This document shows positions 30,398 through 39,643 of a stretch of DNA of 64,000 bases, one piece after another. Made by a program: the position numbers and the translations under genes. Numbering within the stretch: position 1 is the stretch's first letter; each line of letters opens with the position of its first letter. The notes below the pieces were generated by a model. That model made no database searches. It was not told where the DNA came from and saw only the letters and a program-made list of their open reading frames with translations. Source of the DNA: Rhodococcus rhodnii (GTDB taxonomy: Bacteria > Actinomycetota > Actinomycetes > Mycobacteriales > Pseudonocardiaceae); NCBI GenBank assembly GCA_000720375.1, contig JOAA01000007.1, forward strand, positions 423,894 through 487,893, in the 5' to 3' direction.

Positions 30398-32383
30398 GTG
30401 AACGCTGGGGAACGGATACAGGAACTCGCCGACCGGGTGATGGTGCTGCGTGACGCGTACTACCGGGGCTCGCCCCTGGTGGCGGACGCCGAGTACGACG
30501 CGGTCGAGGACGAGCTGCGGACGTTGATCGAGGCCAACCCGGAGTTGGCGCCTGATCCCAATCCGTTGGAGCAGGTGGGCGCGCCCGCGGTGCTGCACGC
30601 GCCGATCCGGCACTCGCGGCCCATGCTCTCGCTGGAAAAGGCGACCAAGCCTGAGCAGGTCGCGGCGTTCTTCGGCCGTTTCCCCGGCCAGCCGGTGGCG
30701 GTCATGCCGAAGCTGGACGGGCTGTCGTTGGCCCTCGTCTATCAAGACGGGCGATTGGCCAGGGCTGTCACTCGCGGTGACGGCACGACAGGCGACGACG
30801 TGACGGTGCTGGTCCGAGCGCTGACCGACGGCGTGCCCGAGCGGATTCCCACGACGGACCAGGTCGAGGTGCGCGGCGAGGCCGTAATGCTGAGATCCAC
30901 GTTCGCCGCGTACAACACCGCGCACCCGGACCGGCCCTTGATCAACCCGCGCAACGCGGCAGCCGGAACCCTGCGCGCGAAGGATCCGGCGACGGTCGCC
31001 GAGAGACGCCTGCAGTTCTTCGCCTTCGACCTGTACACCTCCGCTGACTCGGGTGACCTTGCCGAAGGGCTGCGCACACTCGGGTTCACCGCTGCCGACA
31101 TGCGGCACTGCGCCGACGCGGACGCGGCGCAGGCGGCGATCGAGGCCATCGAACAGCAGCGCAACGACCTGGACTACGACCTCGACGGTGCCGTACTGCG
31201 CCTGGCCAACCGTGACGCCTTCGCGGCCGCAGGCACCCGATCGAGTTCGCCCCGCGGCGCGCTGGCCTACAAGTTCGCGGCCGAGGAGAAGACCACTGTC
31301 CTTTCCGATGTGCTCTGGGACGTCGGCAAGACGGGCAAGATCGCCCCGGTCGCGCAGCTGGAACCGGTGTTCGTCGGTGGGACCACGGTCACCCGCGCGA
31401 CACTGGCCAACCAGGAGGTCATCCGCGCCCGCGACATCAAGATCGGCGACACCGTCCTGGTGCGGCGCGCGGGTGATGTCATCCCGTTCGTCGCGGGCGT
31501 GCTCGACGCCTCGAAACGCACCGGCGCCGAGCGCGACATCGTGCCACCCACCACGTGCCCGTCGTGCGAGCAACCGTTGACCGAGCAGGGAAACAGCCGC
31601 GAACTGTTCTGCACCAACGTCGCCTGCCCCGCTCAGACCGTGCGCCGATTGGTGCACTGGGCCTCGCGCGCAGCGGCCGACATCGAGGCGATCGGTCCGA
31701 TGTGGATCGAACGGCTCGCCGAGGCCGGACTGCTTGAGCACCCGTCGGACTTCTATCAGCTGACCAAGGAGACGCTGCTGGAGTTCGACCGCATCGGTGA
31801 CGTCTCGGCCACGCGCATGATCGAATCCATCGACACCAGCCGCCAGGTCGGGCTGCGCCGCGCGCTGATCGGCCTCGCGATCCCGATGGCCTCCGAGGGC
31901 ACCGCCACCCGGCTGTGCCGTGCGGGATTCGCCTCGCTCGAAGAAGTCGCCGACGCGGGCGAGGAACGACTCGTTGCCGTGGACGACATCGGCCCCAAGG
32001 TCGCCGCCTCGCTGTCGGCGCACCTCACGCGGCTGCGCCCCGAACTCGAACGGTTGCGCGAGCGTGGCGTTTCCCTGGACGTACGCGAGGAAGACCTGCC
32101 GCCTGTCGTCGCGTCCGATGCGCCGCTGGCCGGCAAGACGGTGGTGATCACCGGCTCGATCAGCGATCCACGCTCCGGCGAGAAAGTCGCCCGGCCGACC
32201 TTCCAGCGACTGTGCGAGAAAGCGGGCGCCGCCACCGCGTCCTCGGTCTCGGCGAACACCGACATGCTGATCACCGGTGCCGACGTCGGCGCCGGCAAAC
32301 TCACCAAGGCCGAGAAACTCGGCGTTGAGGTCGTCGACCAAGGCGTGATCTGGCAACAACTGATCGCGGCAAGCATCGTCTGA
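30398..32383 (+). CDS. ligA: NAD+-dependent DNA ligase, probably a second LigA
   Basis: Seals nicks using NAD+. About 661 aa from the GTG at 30398; a TAGCGT hexamer 10 bases upstream suggests a leaderless message. Domains in order: Ia (YYRGSPLVADAEYDAVEDELR), adenylation with active-site Lys in PKLDG, OB fold (KIAPVAQLEPVFVGGTTVTRATLAN), four-Cys zinc finger (CPSC...CTNVAC), helix-hairpin-helix repeats, and a C-terminal BRCT domain (GKTVVITGSI). All parts are present. The sequence is rather divergent from typical actinobacterial LigA (RMLSLEKA for the usual SLDNAF-type region), so it is likely an accessory paralogue; the essential copy would be elsewhere. Confidence 0.93.
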   Translation: MNAGERIQELADRVMVLRDAYYRGSPLVADAEYDAVEDELRTLIEANPELAPDPNPLEQVGAPAVLHAPIRHSRPMLSLEKATKPEQVAAFFGRFPGQPVAVMPKLDGLSLALVYQDGRLARAVTRGDGTTGDDVTVLVRALTDGVPERIPTTDQVEVRGEAVMLRSTFAAYNTAHPDRPLINPRNAAAGTLRAKDPATVAERRLQFFAFDLYTSADSGDLAEGLRTLGFTAADMRHCADADAAQAAIEAIEQQRNDLDYDLDGAVLRLANRDAFAAAGTRSSSPRGALAYKFAAEEKTTVLSDVLWDVGKTGKIAPVAQLEPVFVGGTTVTRATLANQEVIRARDIKIGDTVLVRRAGDVIPFVAGVLDASKRTGAERDIVPPTTCPSCEQPLTEQGNSRELFCTNVACPAQTVRRLVHWASRAAADIEAIGPMWIERLAEAGLLEHPSDFYQLTKETLLEFDRIGDVSATRMIESIDTSRQVGLRRALIGLAIPMASEGTATRLCRAGFASLEEVADAGEERLVAVDDIGPKVAASLSAHLTRLRPELERLRERGVSLDVREEDLPPVVASDAPLAGKTVVITGSISDPRSGEKVARPTFQRLCEKAGAATASSVSANTDMLITGADVGAGKLTKAEKLGVEVVDQGVIWQQLIAASIV

Positions 32384-32528
32384 CTTCGAAGGCACCGAGC
32401 CCTGTCCGAACGGGCCGCCTTGTCGGGCGACCGATGACGTGTGCGGCGGTGTCCGCATATCCGTACTGGGGGTGCGGCAGGTTCGCCTGCCTTGATCAAT
32501 ACTCGCGGTGAGCACCAAAGGGGAGGAA

Positions 32529-34244
32529 ATGGGCTTACCGCAGGAAGATCTTGGCGTGCACACGCTTGTTCGCCGCTGGGTGCACGAGCGGCCGGACGCG
32601 GCCGCGGTGAGCGATCCGGCGACCGGTGTCACGGTGTCCTACCGTGAGCTTTGGGAACGCTCGGGATTGCTCGCCCGCGAACTCGCGGCGCAGGGTATGG
32701 GCCACGGCGACACCGTGGCCATATCCCACGGTCGATCCATCGAACTGGTCGTCGCGATGCTTGGCATCGTCCGTGCGGGTGCGGCGTACCTTCCTCTCGA
32801 CGCGCACGCGCCGCCCGACCGGATCGCGGCAATGCTCGCCGAGGCAGAGATCAGCGTCGTTGTCGGCCCAGATTTCGACGTCACGCCGGAGGACGGGCCT
32901 GCGCCGATCGTTTCCGTAGGCGGCGAAGACCCGTGCTTTGTGCTGTACACGTCGGGCTCGACTGGAAAGCCGAAAGGCGTGATCATCCCGCACCGTGCGG
33001 TGATCCGCCTGGTCACGCGGTCGCACCACTGCGTTGTGGCGCCGGGTGACCGCGTCGCCAGCGTGTCCAACCCCGCGTTCGACGCGATAACAGTCGAGGT
33101 CTGGGGTGCGTTGGCAGCGGGCGGGACGGTCGTGATCATGCCGTCTGTCCTGGATCTGCCGATCGACGACTGGGTGTCCTTGGTCCGTCAGGAACGAATC
33201 GACACGCTGCTGATCACCACGTCGCTGTTCCACACCGTAGCGGCGGAGCGGCCCGAGGCGTTCGGCTCGTTGGCCACCTTGATAGTAGGCGGCGAGCATT
33301 TGGGCATCGCCGCTGTTCGACAGGTGCTGGCGGCCGGTCCGCCACGCAGACTTGTCAACGGGTACGGCCCGACCGAGACCGCGACGCACGCCAGCTACTT
33401 CGACTGTACCGAAAGCAGTCTGGCCGGCCTCGACCGCGTCCCCGTCGGCTTTCCCGTGCAGGACACGACTTTGTTCATCCTCGACGAGGACATGCGGCCG
33501 CTTCCACCTGGCCAGACAGGAGAACTGTGCGTCGGCGGGCCGGGCGTGGCGCTGGGCTATCTGAAACGGCCCGACCTCACCGCGGAACGGTTCGTGACCA
33601 TGCCCGATGGTGCTCGGTTGTACCGGACCGGTGACCTCGCCAGGCAATTGCGGTCGGGCGCCATCGATCTGGTCGGCCGACGTGATCGCCAGGTCAAACT
33701 GCGTGGTTTCCGGATCGAACTCGAGGAGATCGAGCGGACGGCCATGGCCACGAACCTGTGTACGGCGATCTTCGTCGAGAAGGTGGGCGAAGGACCGACG
33801 GCCTACCTCGCCGGGTTCGTACTTCCGGCACCAGGCACCAGCATCGACACGGTGTCCGCCAAGCTTGCCGAACGGCTGCCCGGCTACATGATCCCGGCCC
33901 GTTGGGTTCTGTTGGACGAACTACGGACCGGGCCAACCGGGAAGGCCGATCGTTCGCACCTGCTTGCGCTGCTTGACCAATCAGCGCCCGTCGCCTCAGT
34001 TCGCACCGGACCGATCGACGAGGCCGTGCAAGCGATCTGGCAGGAGGTGCTGGATGTGCCGCGCGTCGTACCCGACGACAACTTTCTTGATCTCGGCGGC
34101 AATTCCCTGACTGCCGTCCAGATCGCGGCCCGGATCAGGCAGCGGCTGGACATCGCCGTCGAACCCGCCGAGATCCTGCTGGCCGACTCACTCGCCGATT
34201 TCACGCGGCGATTACCTGAACTCATCACCGAGGGGGACAAATGA
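32529..34244 (+). CDS. NRPS-like adenylation plus carrier protein didomain
   Basis: Activates an amino or carboxylic acid as AMP ester and loads it on its own carrier domain. 571 aa from the ATG at 32529, which follows AAAGGGGAGGAA; a GTG at 32508 is also in frame. Adenylation motifs: LYTSGSTGKPKGV (A3), FDAITVEVW (A4), NGYGPTETA (A5), GELCVGGPGVALGYL (A6), YRTGDLAR (A7), GRRDRQVKLRGFRIEL (A8) and the A10 lysine in TGKAD. The carrier domain has DNFLDLGGNSLTA with the phosphopantetheine Ser. There is no condensation domain. It leads an operon of malonyl-unit genes, similar in content to seryl-loading sets that make aminomalonyl carriers; substrate not deduced. Confidence 0.9.
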   Translation: MGLPQEDLGVHTLVRRWVHERPDAAAVSDPATGVTVSYRELWERSGLLARELAAQGMGHGDTVAISHGRSIELVVAMLGIVRAGAAYLPLDAHAPPDRIAAMLAEAEISVVVGPDFDVTPEDGPAPIVSVGGEDPCFVLYTSGSTGKPKGVIIPHRAVIRLVTRSHHCVVAPGDRVASVSNPAFDAITVEVWGALAAGGTVVIMPSVLDLPIDDWVSLVRQERIDTLLITTSLFHTVAAERPEAFGSLATLIVGGEHLGIAAVRQVLAAGPPRRLVNGYGPTETATHASYFDCTESSLAGLDRVPVGFPVQDTTLFILDEDMRPLPPGQTGELCVGGPGVALGYLKRPDLTAERFVTMPDGARLYRTGDLARQLRSGAIDLVGRRDRQVKLRGFRIELEEIERTAMATNLCTAIFVEKVGEGPTAYLAGFVLPAPGTSIDTVSAKLAERLPGYMIPARWVLLDELRTGPTGKADRSHLLALLDQSAPVASVRTGPIDEAVQAIWQEVLDVPRVVPDDNFLDLGGNSLTAVQIAARIRQRLDIAVEPAEILLADSLADFTRRLPELITEGDK

Positions 34245-35083
34245 CGTTGGCCGTACTGGGCGCGGGTGTGATGGGCACCGGTATCGCGACCCTCGCGCTC
34301 GGACACGGATTGCCCGTGATCATGGTCGATCTGGACGAGCAAACCCTCGACAAGGCACGCGGACAAGTACGCCAACAACTCCGGCTGGCCACTCTGATGG
34401 GCGCGTTCCCGTCCGGGGTCGCGACCGGCCAGCTGACCGTCACCACCGACATCGCCGACGTGGCATCCGCGACCGCAGTGATCGAGTCGATCACCGAACG
34501 CCCTGAACTCAAGGCAATGGTCCTCGCTGATGTGTCCACAGTGGTCAAGTCGGGCACACTGCTGGTGTCGAACACGTCGGCCATCCCGATCGACGAGATG
34601 GCCGATTCGGTGGCCAGGCCGGAGGAATTCCTCGGCATCCACTTCATGAACCCGCCGTATCTGATCAAAACGGTCGAACTGATCCGCGGCCCGAGAACCG
34701 GTGACGCGGCCGTCGCTGCCGCGAAGTCGCTGCTGTCCACTTTGCACACAGAGGCCGTTGTCGTCGGCGACGGCCCCGGTTTCGTCATCAACCGTGTTCT
34801 GCAACGGATGATCAACGAGGCCGCCCGGATCGTGCAGGACGGCATCGCCACACCGCAAGCGGTGGACGCGGTGTTCACCGGCTGTCTCGGGCATCGCACC
34901 GGCCCGCTGGGCACGGCCGACCTGATCGGGCTGGACAACGTCGTCGATTCGCTGAACGTCCTGCTGGATCGGACCGGCGACGAGGGCTACCGGCCATGCG
35001 ATCTGTTGGTGGCCAAGGTGAAAGCGGGCGAACACGGCCGGAAGTCCGGCACGGGATTCTTCGAGCACGGAGGCACACGGTGA
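34241..35083 (+). CDS. 3-Hydroxyacyl-CoA dehydrogenase-like (FkbK/ZmaG type)
   Basis: 280 aa NAD-dependent dehydrogenase. Rossmann motif AVLGAGVMGTGIATLA at the N-terminus, VIESITERPELKAMVLADVS, the catalytic HFMNPPYLIKTVE (His in the HxxNP motif) and the C-terminal GPGFVINRVLQRMINEA. The family member FkbK oxidises glyceryl-ACP to 2-hydroxy-3-oxopropionyl-ACP, and ZmaG oxidises seryl-ACP. The start overlaps the previous stop (ATGA), placing it tightly in the operon. Confidence 0.9.
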   Translation: MTLAVLGAGVMGTGIATLALGHGLPVIMVDLDEQTLDKARGQVRQQLRLATLMGAFPSGVATGQLTVTTDIADVASATAVIESITERPELKAMVLADVSTVVKSGTLLVSNTSAIPIDEMADSVARPEEFLGIHFMNPPYLIKTVELIRGPRTGDAAVAAAKSLLSTLHTEAVVVGDGPGFVINRVLQRMINEAARIVQDGIATPQAVDAVFTGCLGHRTGPLGTADLIGLDNVVDSLNVLLDRTGDEGYRPCDLLVAKVKAGEHGRKSGTGFFEHGGTR

Positions 35084-35331
35084 ACACGCAGACGATCGAG
35101 GCCAACCTGGTGGAGTTCCTCGAGCAGCGGACCAAGAGCCCGGTCGGGACGGACGTCGACCTGTTCGCCGCGGGGCTGGTGTCGTCCCTGTTCGCGCTGG
35201 AACTGGTGACGCACCTGGAAAGCACGTTCGGTGTCGAGGTCAGCAGCGATGAGCTGAAGCTGGACAACTTCCGCACGGTCGACGCGATGACGGCGCTGGT
35301 GACCCGGTTACGCGGAGGCGGCGATGCTTGA
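35080..35331 (+). CDS. Free acyl carrier protein (FkbJ type)
   Basis: 83 aa from a GTG overlapping the previous stop (GTGA). A four-helix ACP with the attachment serine in DLFAAGLVSSLFALELV; the usual Asp before the Ser (DSL) is replaced by Ser, so recognition by the phosphopantetheinyl transferase might be altered. In related pathways this ACP holds the glyceryl/hydroxymalonyl or seryl/aminomalonyl unit. It overlaps the next gene by 8 bp. Confidence 0.88.
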   Translation: MNTQTIEANLVEFLEQRTKSPVGTDVDLFAAGLVSSLFALELVTHLESTFGVEVSSDELKLDNFRTVDAMTALVTRLRGGGDA

Positions 35332-36418
35332 TCTCGCCGAGATCACCGACCTGGTCGGCGATCAGGCTGACGCGTGAGACAGGGCCGGTTGGCTGCCACT
35401 GGACGTGGTCGGGAAGCTCGCCGCCGCCGGTGTGCTGTGTCCGCAAGTAGCAAGCGAATACGGCGGACTAGGCATGTCCAGCATCGAAGCCGGCGAGCTG
35501 ACCGCGCATGTCGGCGGGTTGTGCTCATCCCTGCGCAGCCTGATGACCTCGCAGGGCATGGCGGCGTGGACCATCCGGCGATTCGGCAGCAGCGAACAGC
35601 GGGCCGAGTACCTGCCGCGGTTGGTCTCCGGTCACCTGGCTGGGGTTGCGTTCAGCGAGCCTGAGGCGGGCAGCGATCTGTCGGCAATGGCGACCACCAT
35701 CGAGCGCGAGGGTGATCAGATCGTGGTCACCGGTGACAAGGTATGGGTCACTGGCGCCGCGTATGCCGATCTCTTGATCGTGTTCGGACGGCATGGCGAG
35801 GGCGCCGCGGCGGCCGTCGTGCCGACAGCGACAGCGGGTGTCACGGTGACTGCGGTGCCAGATCCGTTGGGTTGCCGCGCGGCCGGGCACGCCAACGTGC
35901 AACTCGACCGTGTCCGGTTGCCCAATGACCATCTGCTCAGTGGCGCGGGGCTACCGCTGGAATGGTTGGTCACCTCGGCATTGACCTACGGCAGACTGTC
36001 GGTGGCATGGGGCTGCGTCGGAATCCTGCGTTCCTGCCTGACAGCAACCACCAAACACGCTAGAACACGCAACCAATTCGGCAAACCGCTCGCCGAACAT
36101 CAACTCGTTGGGCGCCACGTGGCCGAGTTGCTGGTCGCCGAACAGGCCGCAACCCGCGTGTGCGAGCACGCGAGTCGTTGCTGGGACGACGGAAAACCTG
36201 AACTGGTCCCGGCCGCCGTGCTGGCCAAGCACCTGGCTGCGGGCAACGCGGCGCGAGGTGCGGCCGCGGCGGTTCAGGTCATGGCGTCGGCGGGTGCCCA
36301 CGACGGTCACCCGGTCGCCAGAGCGTACCGGGACGCCAAGCTGATGGAGATCATCGAAGGAAGCAACGAGATCAGCCAGATCCTGCTCGCCGAGCACGCC
36401 TTGGCGGTGTGGGCATGA
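35324..36418 (+). pseudogene. Acyl-CoA dehydrogenase-like (FkbI type) with in-frame TGA at codon 18
   Basis: The gene should start at ATG 35324 (MLDLAEITDLVGDQADA). Codon 18 (35375-35377) is TGA where the family has Trp (DRW-DR), so TGG to TGA is the simple explanation. The same frame continues without shift: DRAGWLPLDVVGKLAAAGVL, GVAFSEPEAGSDLSAM, RLSVAWGCVGILRSCL, and IIEGSNEISQI with the catalytic region. With the stop ignored the product is 364 aa, a normal length. A restart at GTG 35405 would lack 27 residues of the first helices. FkbI-type enzymes do the second oxidation of the ACP-bound three-carbon unit. Either decayed, or made poorly from an internal start. Confidence 0.85.
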
Positions 36419-37377
36419 GCATCGGAATCGGCACGATACACTGTGTACTTCCAGCTAAGACAGTCCCAGTCGGACAACTCGCCGAGGTCGCCATGCTCGG
36501 CCCGGACGAGACAGAGTTCGTTACGGTCAGCGGCATCGACTCCGTCGGCGTGTTCGAGGACATGACCAGTGCCGAGCTCGCGACACAGGCTTGCCAGGAT
36601 CTACTGACCGCGTATCCATCCGAACCGGACATCCTGCTCATGGTCGGCCCCCGCGCACCCGACGTGTTGCTCGGTTCGGACGTCTGCCGGGTACAGGCGG
36701 ACACCAAACTCGCCGGTTCCTTCGCGTTCACTGTGGACGGTCTTGGCTGCACGGGTTCGAGTGCCGCCTGGGCGTTGGCCAACGATCTCTTGCTGGCACA
36801 ACCATCCAGGCAGAGCGTCCTGATCACGCATGGCAGCCGACCAACCGGAGCGGACCGGGTTCGATACCCGGTGACGGTGATCGGCGACGGCGGCTACGCG
36901 ATGACCATGGTCCGCGATGGACGACCGGCGTTGGTAGCACACCGAATGGAGACAGACGGTACGTTCCACGACCTGTTCCAAGTGGACTACAAGCAGGCGC
37001 CCTGGTACGAGTGGCGCGAGGAATGCCAGTCACCGGACCGGTACCGCTTCGAACTGGCCATGCACAGCCGGACGAGGCTCAGCCGGATGGTGACGGAAGT
37101 CCTCACCCACGCCGATGTCCGCAAGGACCAGGTCCGTGCCGCGATCATGCAGAACGTCACCGCATCGGCGTACTCCTTCTACGAATCGCTGCTCGGCATC
37201 GCGATCCACCCGGTGTGCCGCACGCACCTTGCCCAGTACGGGCACCTCGGCGCGATGGACGTCGTGCTGAACCTGGACCGCCTGCTGCGCTCGGGTGAGC
37301 TCGCGTCGGGTGACCACGTCCTGGTGTTGAACAACAGTCCGGTCGCCGCCTGGGCGGTAAGCCTGTGGGAGATCTGA
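36415..37377 (+). CDS. KAS III-like (3-oxoacyl-ACP synthase III family) acyltransferase
   Basis: 320 aa, start overlapping the preceding stop (ATGA). Thiolase-fold; the nucleophile Cys lies in FTVDGLGCTGSSAAWALAND. The His and Asn of the usual Cys-His-Asn triad are not in their motifs: the HQAN-type position reads MQNVTASAY and the GN-type position reads YGHLGAMD. That pattern fits KAS III relatives that transfer acyl groups (CerJ, ChlB3, RkD-like) rather than condense them. In tetronate-type pathways such enzymes work with FkbH-like and ACP proteins, as found here. Substrate unknown. Confidence 0.85.
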   Translation: MSIGIGTIHCVLPAKTVPVGQLAEVAMLGPDETEFVTVSGIDSVGVFEDMTSAELATQACQDLLTAYPSEPDILLMVGPRAPDVLLGSDVCRVQADTKLAGSFAFTVDGLGCTGSSAAWALANDLLLAQPSRQSVLITHGSRPTGADRVRYPVTVIGDGGYAMTMVRDGRPALVAHRMETDGTFHDLFQVDYKQAPWYEWREECQSPDRYRFELAMHSRTRLSRMVTEVLTHADVRKDQVRAAIMQNVTASAYSFYESLLGIAIHPVCRTHLAQYGHLGAMDVVLNLDRLLRSGELASGDHVLVLNNSPVAAWAVSLWEI

Positions 37378-38448
37378 TGAGTACGGTGAAATGCCTTGTC
37401 TGGGACCTGGACAACACGTTGTGGCGCGGAACCCTGCTTGAGGACGGCGAAGTACAGGTGCCCGACGAGATTCTCGACGTGGTCACCGAACTGGACCGCC
37501 GGGGCATCCTGCAGTCAGTGGCCAGCCGAAACGACCACGACCACGCATGGGAACGGCTGGAGAAACTCGGCATCGCGGAGTTCTTCGTGCTGCCGCAGAT
37601 CGGCTGGGGCCGTAAGTCCGACTCGGTCCGGGCGATCGCCGACGAACTCGGCTTCGCCCAGCACACGATCGCGTTCATCGACGACCAGCCAACCGAGCGC
37701 GCCGAGGTCAACCACCACCTGCCGGAAGTCCGGTGCTATCCGGCCGAACACGCCGCGAGTCTCACCGCACTGCCCGAATTCACCCCGGCGACAGTCACCG
37801 CGGACTCGCGGCACCGGCGTGCGATGTACCAGGCCGGTTTCCGGCGTACGCGCGACATTCGACGGCGCTGACGACGACTTCCTGCGCACACTCGATCTGC
37901 GTATGGGAATTCACCGTGCGACAGAACAGGATCTGGTCAGAGTCGAGGAGCTGACGCTGCGCACGAGCCAGATGAACGCCACCGGCGTGCACTACTCCGA
38001 CTCGGCGCTTCGCTCCTTGCTCGCCGACCCGAGCCACGAAGTGCTCGTCACCACGTTGACCGACCGATTCGGCCCACACGGCGCGGTGGGAATCGTGCTG
38101 CTGGCCAAGCACCCTTCGACGTGGCACCTCAAGCTGTTAGCCACGTCGTGCCGCGTGGTGTCCTTCGGCGCGGGCGCAGTGCTCCTGCGGTGGCTCACCG
38201 GCCAGGCGGCCACCGCAGGTGTGCATCTCGCCGCGGATTTCCGGCGCACGGAACGCAACCGGATGATGGAGGTCGCTTACCGGTTCGCCGGATTCACCAT
38301 GGACGACTGCGCGTGCGTCGCGCAACTGCCGGCCGATGATGGTATTCATACCCTGCACTTGGTTCCGGCCCCGCAGGAGCCGCCGAACACCATGCGGGTG
38401 CACGCTCCCGACTTGTCCAGTGTGGACGATTTGGTCGCCGAGTGGTGA
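37377..38448 (+). pseudogene. FkbH-like HAD/acyltransferase protein with frameshift
   Basis: Two-domain protein that loads a glyceryl unit from 1,3-bisphosphoglycerate on ACP. The HAD part starts at 37377 (CLVWDLDNTLWRGTLLEDG, with the DLDNTLW motif; later SRNDHD and FIDDQPTERAEV). Its frame ends at 37871 shortly after AMYQAGFRRTRD. The C-terminal GNAT-like part continues in the +1 frame from about 37850 (DDDFLRTLDLRMGIHRATEQD, MNATGVHYSD, FRRTERNRMMEVAYRFAGF). Removing one base gives 356 aa, the usual length. As written it yields a 164-aa truncated protein; an ATG at 37903 could restart the second domain. One-base insertion or sequencing error cannot be separated here. Confidence 0.85.
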
Positions 38449-38521
38449 TGACCTTTCCTTCGTCGGATCAATCGTTGAGGTACTGGCCGGGCTTCACCGG
38501 GTCGGACACCAGCGGGACTGA

Positions 38522-39520
38522 TCAGCTTAGTCTGACCTGCCCGTTGAACGTCTTTCCCGGATACCACCGCATCGACTGCAGCTGGGCGAAACCATCGATC
38601 GTTTCCATGTACCGCACCATTTCCTGACGCTGGCCGCGGTCGGGCAATCTGCCGGTGAGGGCGCCGAGGTTGTCCTGTTGGTGTTGCGGGTTGGTGGTGG
38701 CCGCCAGTACGACTGTCACCGCAGGATGCGCGAGCACGTACTTCAGGAAGAACTGCGCCCATGTCCGTGCCCCGATGTCGTCGGCGACGTCCGGCAGCGG
38801 GCGATTGCCGACCAGGGCGTGCAGGCGTGCTTTCTCCAACGGCATGTTGACCATGACCGCTGTGCCGTGGTCCGCGGCGAGGTCGAGCAGGCCCTGTTCG
38901 GCGATCCTGGTCTGGATCGAGTAGTGGATCTGGACGAAATCCAGATCGCCGGTGCGGATCCAGTGTTCGATGATCGGGTAGTACATCGGGTCGTGGTGGG
39001 TGATGCCGAGCATCCGGATCTTCCCGTCGGCCTTCCACCGCCGCAGGATCGGCATGTGCATTTCCGGCGCCACCACGTTGTGTACTTGCACGACGTCCAA
39101 CCGGTCGCGGCCAAGCACCTCCAATGACCGGTTACGTTGCGCGACAGCGAGACTGTCGTCGTTCAGATACCGGCCCGTGGTCCACACCTTGTTCGTCGCG
39201 AACATCCGCCGGTTGATGCCCAGGGCCTTGGCGAACTCACCGAGGTTGGCCTCCGCGAGCCCGTAGAGCGGGGACGTGTCGATCACACGGCCACCTGCGT
39301 CCCAGAACAACCGCAGCACCTCGCGGAGGTTGCCGCGCGCAGTGCTGGGCCATTGGTCGAAGGTCATGAAAGTGCCCAGGCCCAACGCCGGAATCCATTC
39401 GCCAGTGCTCGGGATCTGCCGCTTGAGGACGCGGTTCGCGGCTGATGCGGTGCCGGGACCAGCGGCCATGAACGCGCCTGCGCCTCCAGCGGCCTTGAGG
39501 AATGTACGACGGGACGTCAT
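38522..39520 (-). CDS. Tat-exported aldo/keto reductase
   Basis: 332 aa. A textbook twin-arginine signal (TSRRTFLKAAGGAGAFMAAG) with cleavage after ASA near residue 28. The aldo/keto reductase barrel follows: GLGTFMTFDQWP, RVIDTSPLYGLAEANLGEF (catalytic Asp and Tyr), FATNKVWTTGRY (Lys), VQVHNVVAP and ARTWAQFFLKYVLAHPAVTVVLAAT for NADP binding. Export of an NAD(P)H enzyme is unusual but recurrent in such Tat-tagged proteins. It is divergent from an AraC regulator, which probably controls it. Substrate unknown. Confidence 0.9.
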   Translation of the reverse strand: MTSRRTFLKAAGGAGAFMAAGPGTASAANRVLKRQIPSTGEWIPALGLGTFMTFDQWPSTARGNLREVLRLFWDAGGRVIDTSPLYGLAEANLGEFAKALGINRRMFATNKVWTTGRYLNDDSLAVAQRNRSLEVLGRDRLDVVQVHNVVAPEMHMPILRRWKADGKIRMLGITHHDPMYYPIIEHWIRTGDLDFVQIHYSIQTRIAEQGLLDLAADHGTAVMVNMPLEKARLHALVGNRPLPDVADDIGARTWAQFFLKYVLAHPAVTVVLAATTNPQHQQDNLGALTGRLPDRGQRQEMVRYMETIDGFAQLQSMRWYPGKTFNGQVRLS

Positions 39521-39579
39521 GTGGTGCTCCTTCGGTCACGAGACACCGGGAGCGTGCCGCCGGGCAATTCGCCTGTCTT

Positions 39580-39598
39580 CCACGTTTCAAAAACGTGG
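39580..39598. promoter_or_regulatory. Inverted repeat in AKR/AraC divergent promoter
   Basis: CCACGTTT-CAA-AAACGTGG, a perfect 8-bp inverted repeat between the divergently transcribed reductase and AraC-type genes. It is a candidate regulator site. Confidence 0.55.
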
Positions 39599-39643
39599 CG
39601 CCGCTGAACATCCGCCTCACACAGCGCCGGGCATTCTCACGCC

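Noticed and set aside
30293..32632. 779-codon open frame on the minus strand across the DNA ligase gene
   Set aside because: It is the complementary-strand shadow of ligA in high-GC DNA. No domain is recognisable, while the plus strand has all ligase motifs.
35375..35377. Selenocysteine or programmed readthrough at the TGA of the FkbI-like gene
   Set aside because: The family has Trp, not Cys, at this position, and I see no selenocysteine insertion element; simple nonsense mutation or error is more economical.
37850..37871. Programmed ribosomal frameshift in the FkbH-like gene
   Set aside because: No slippery heptamer or stimulatory structure is evident at the junction, and the family is normally one frame.
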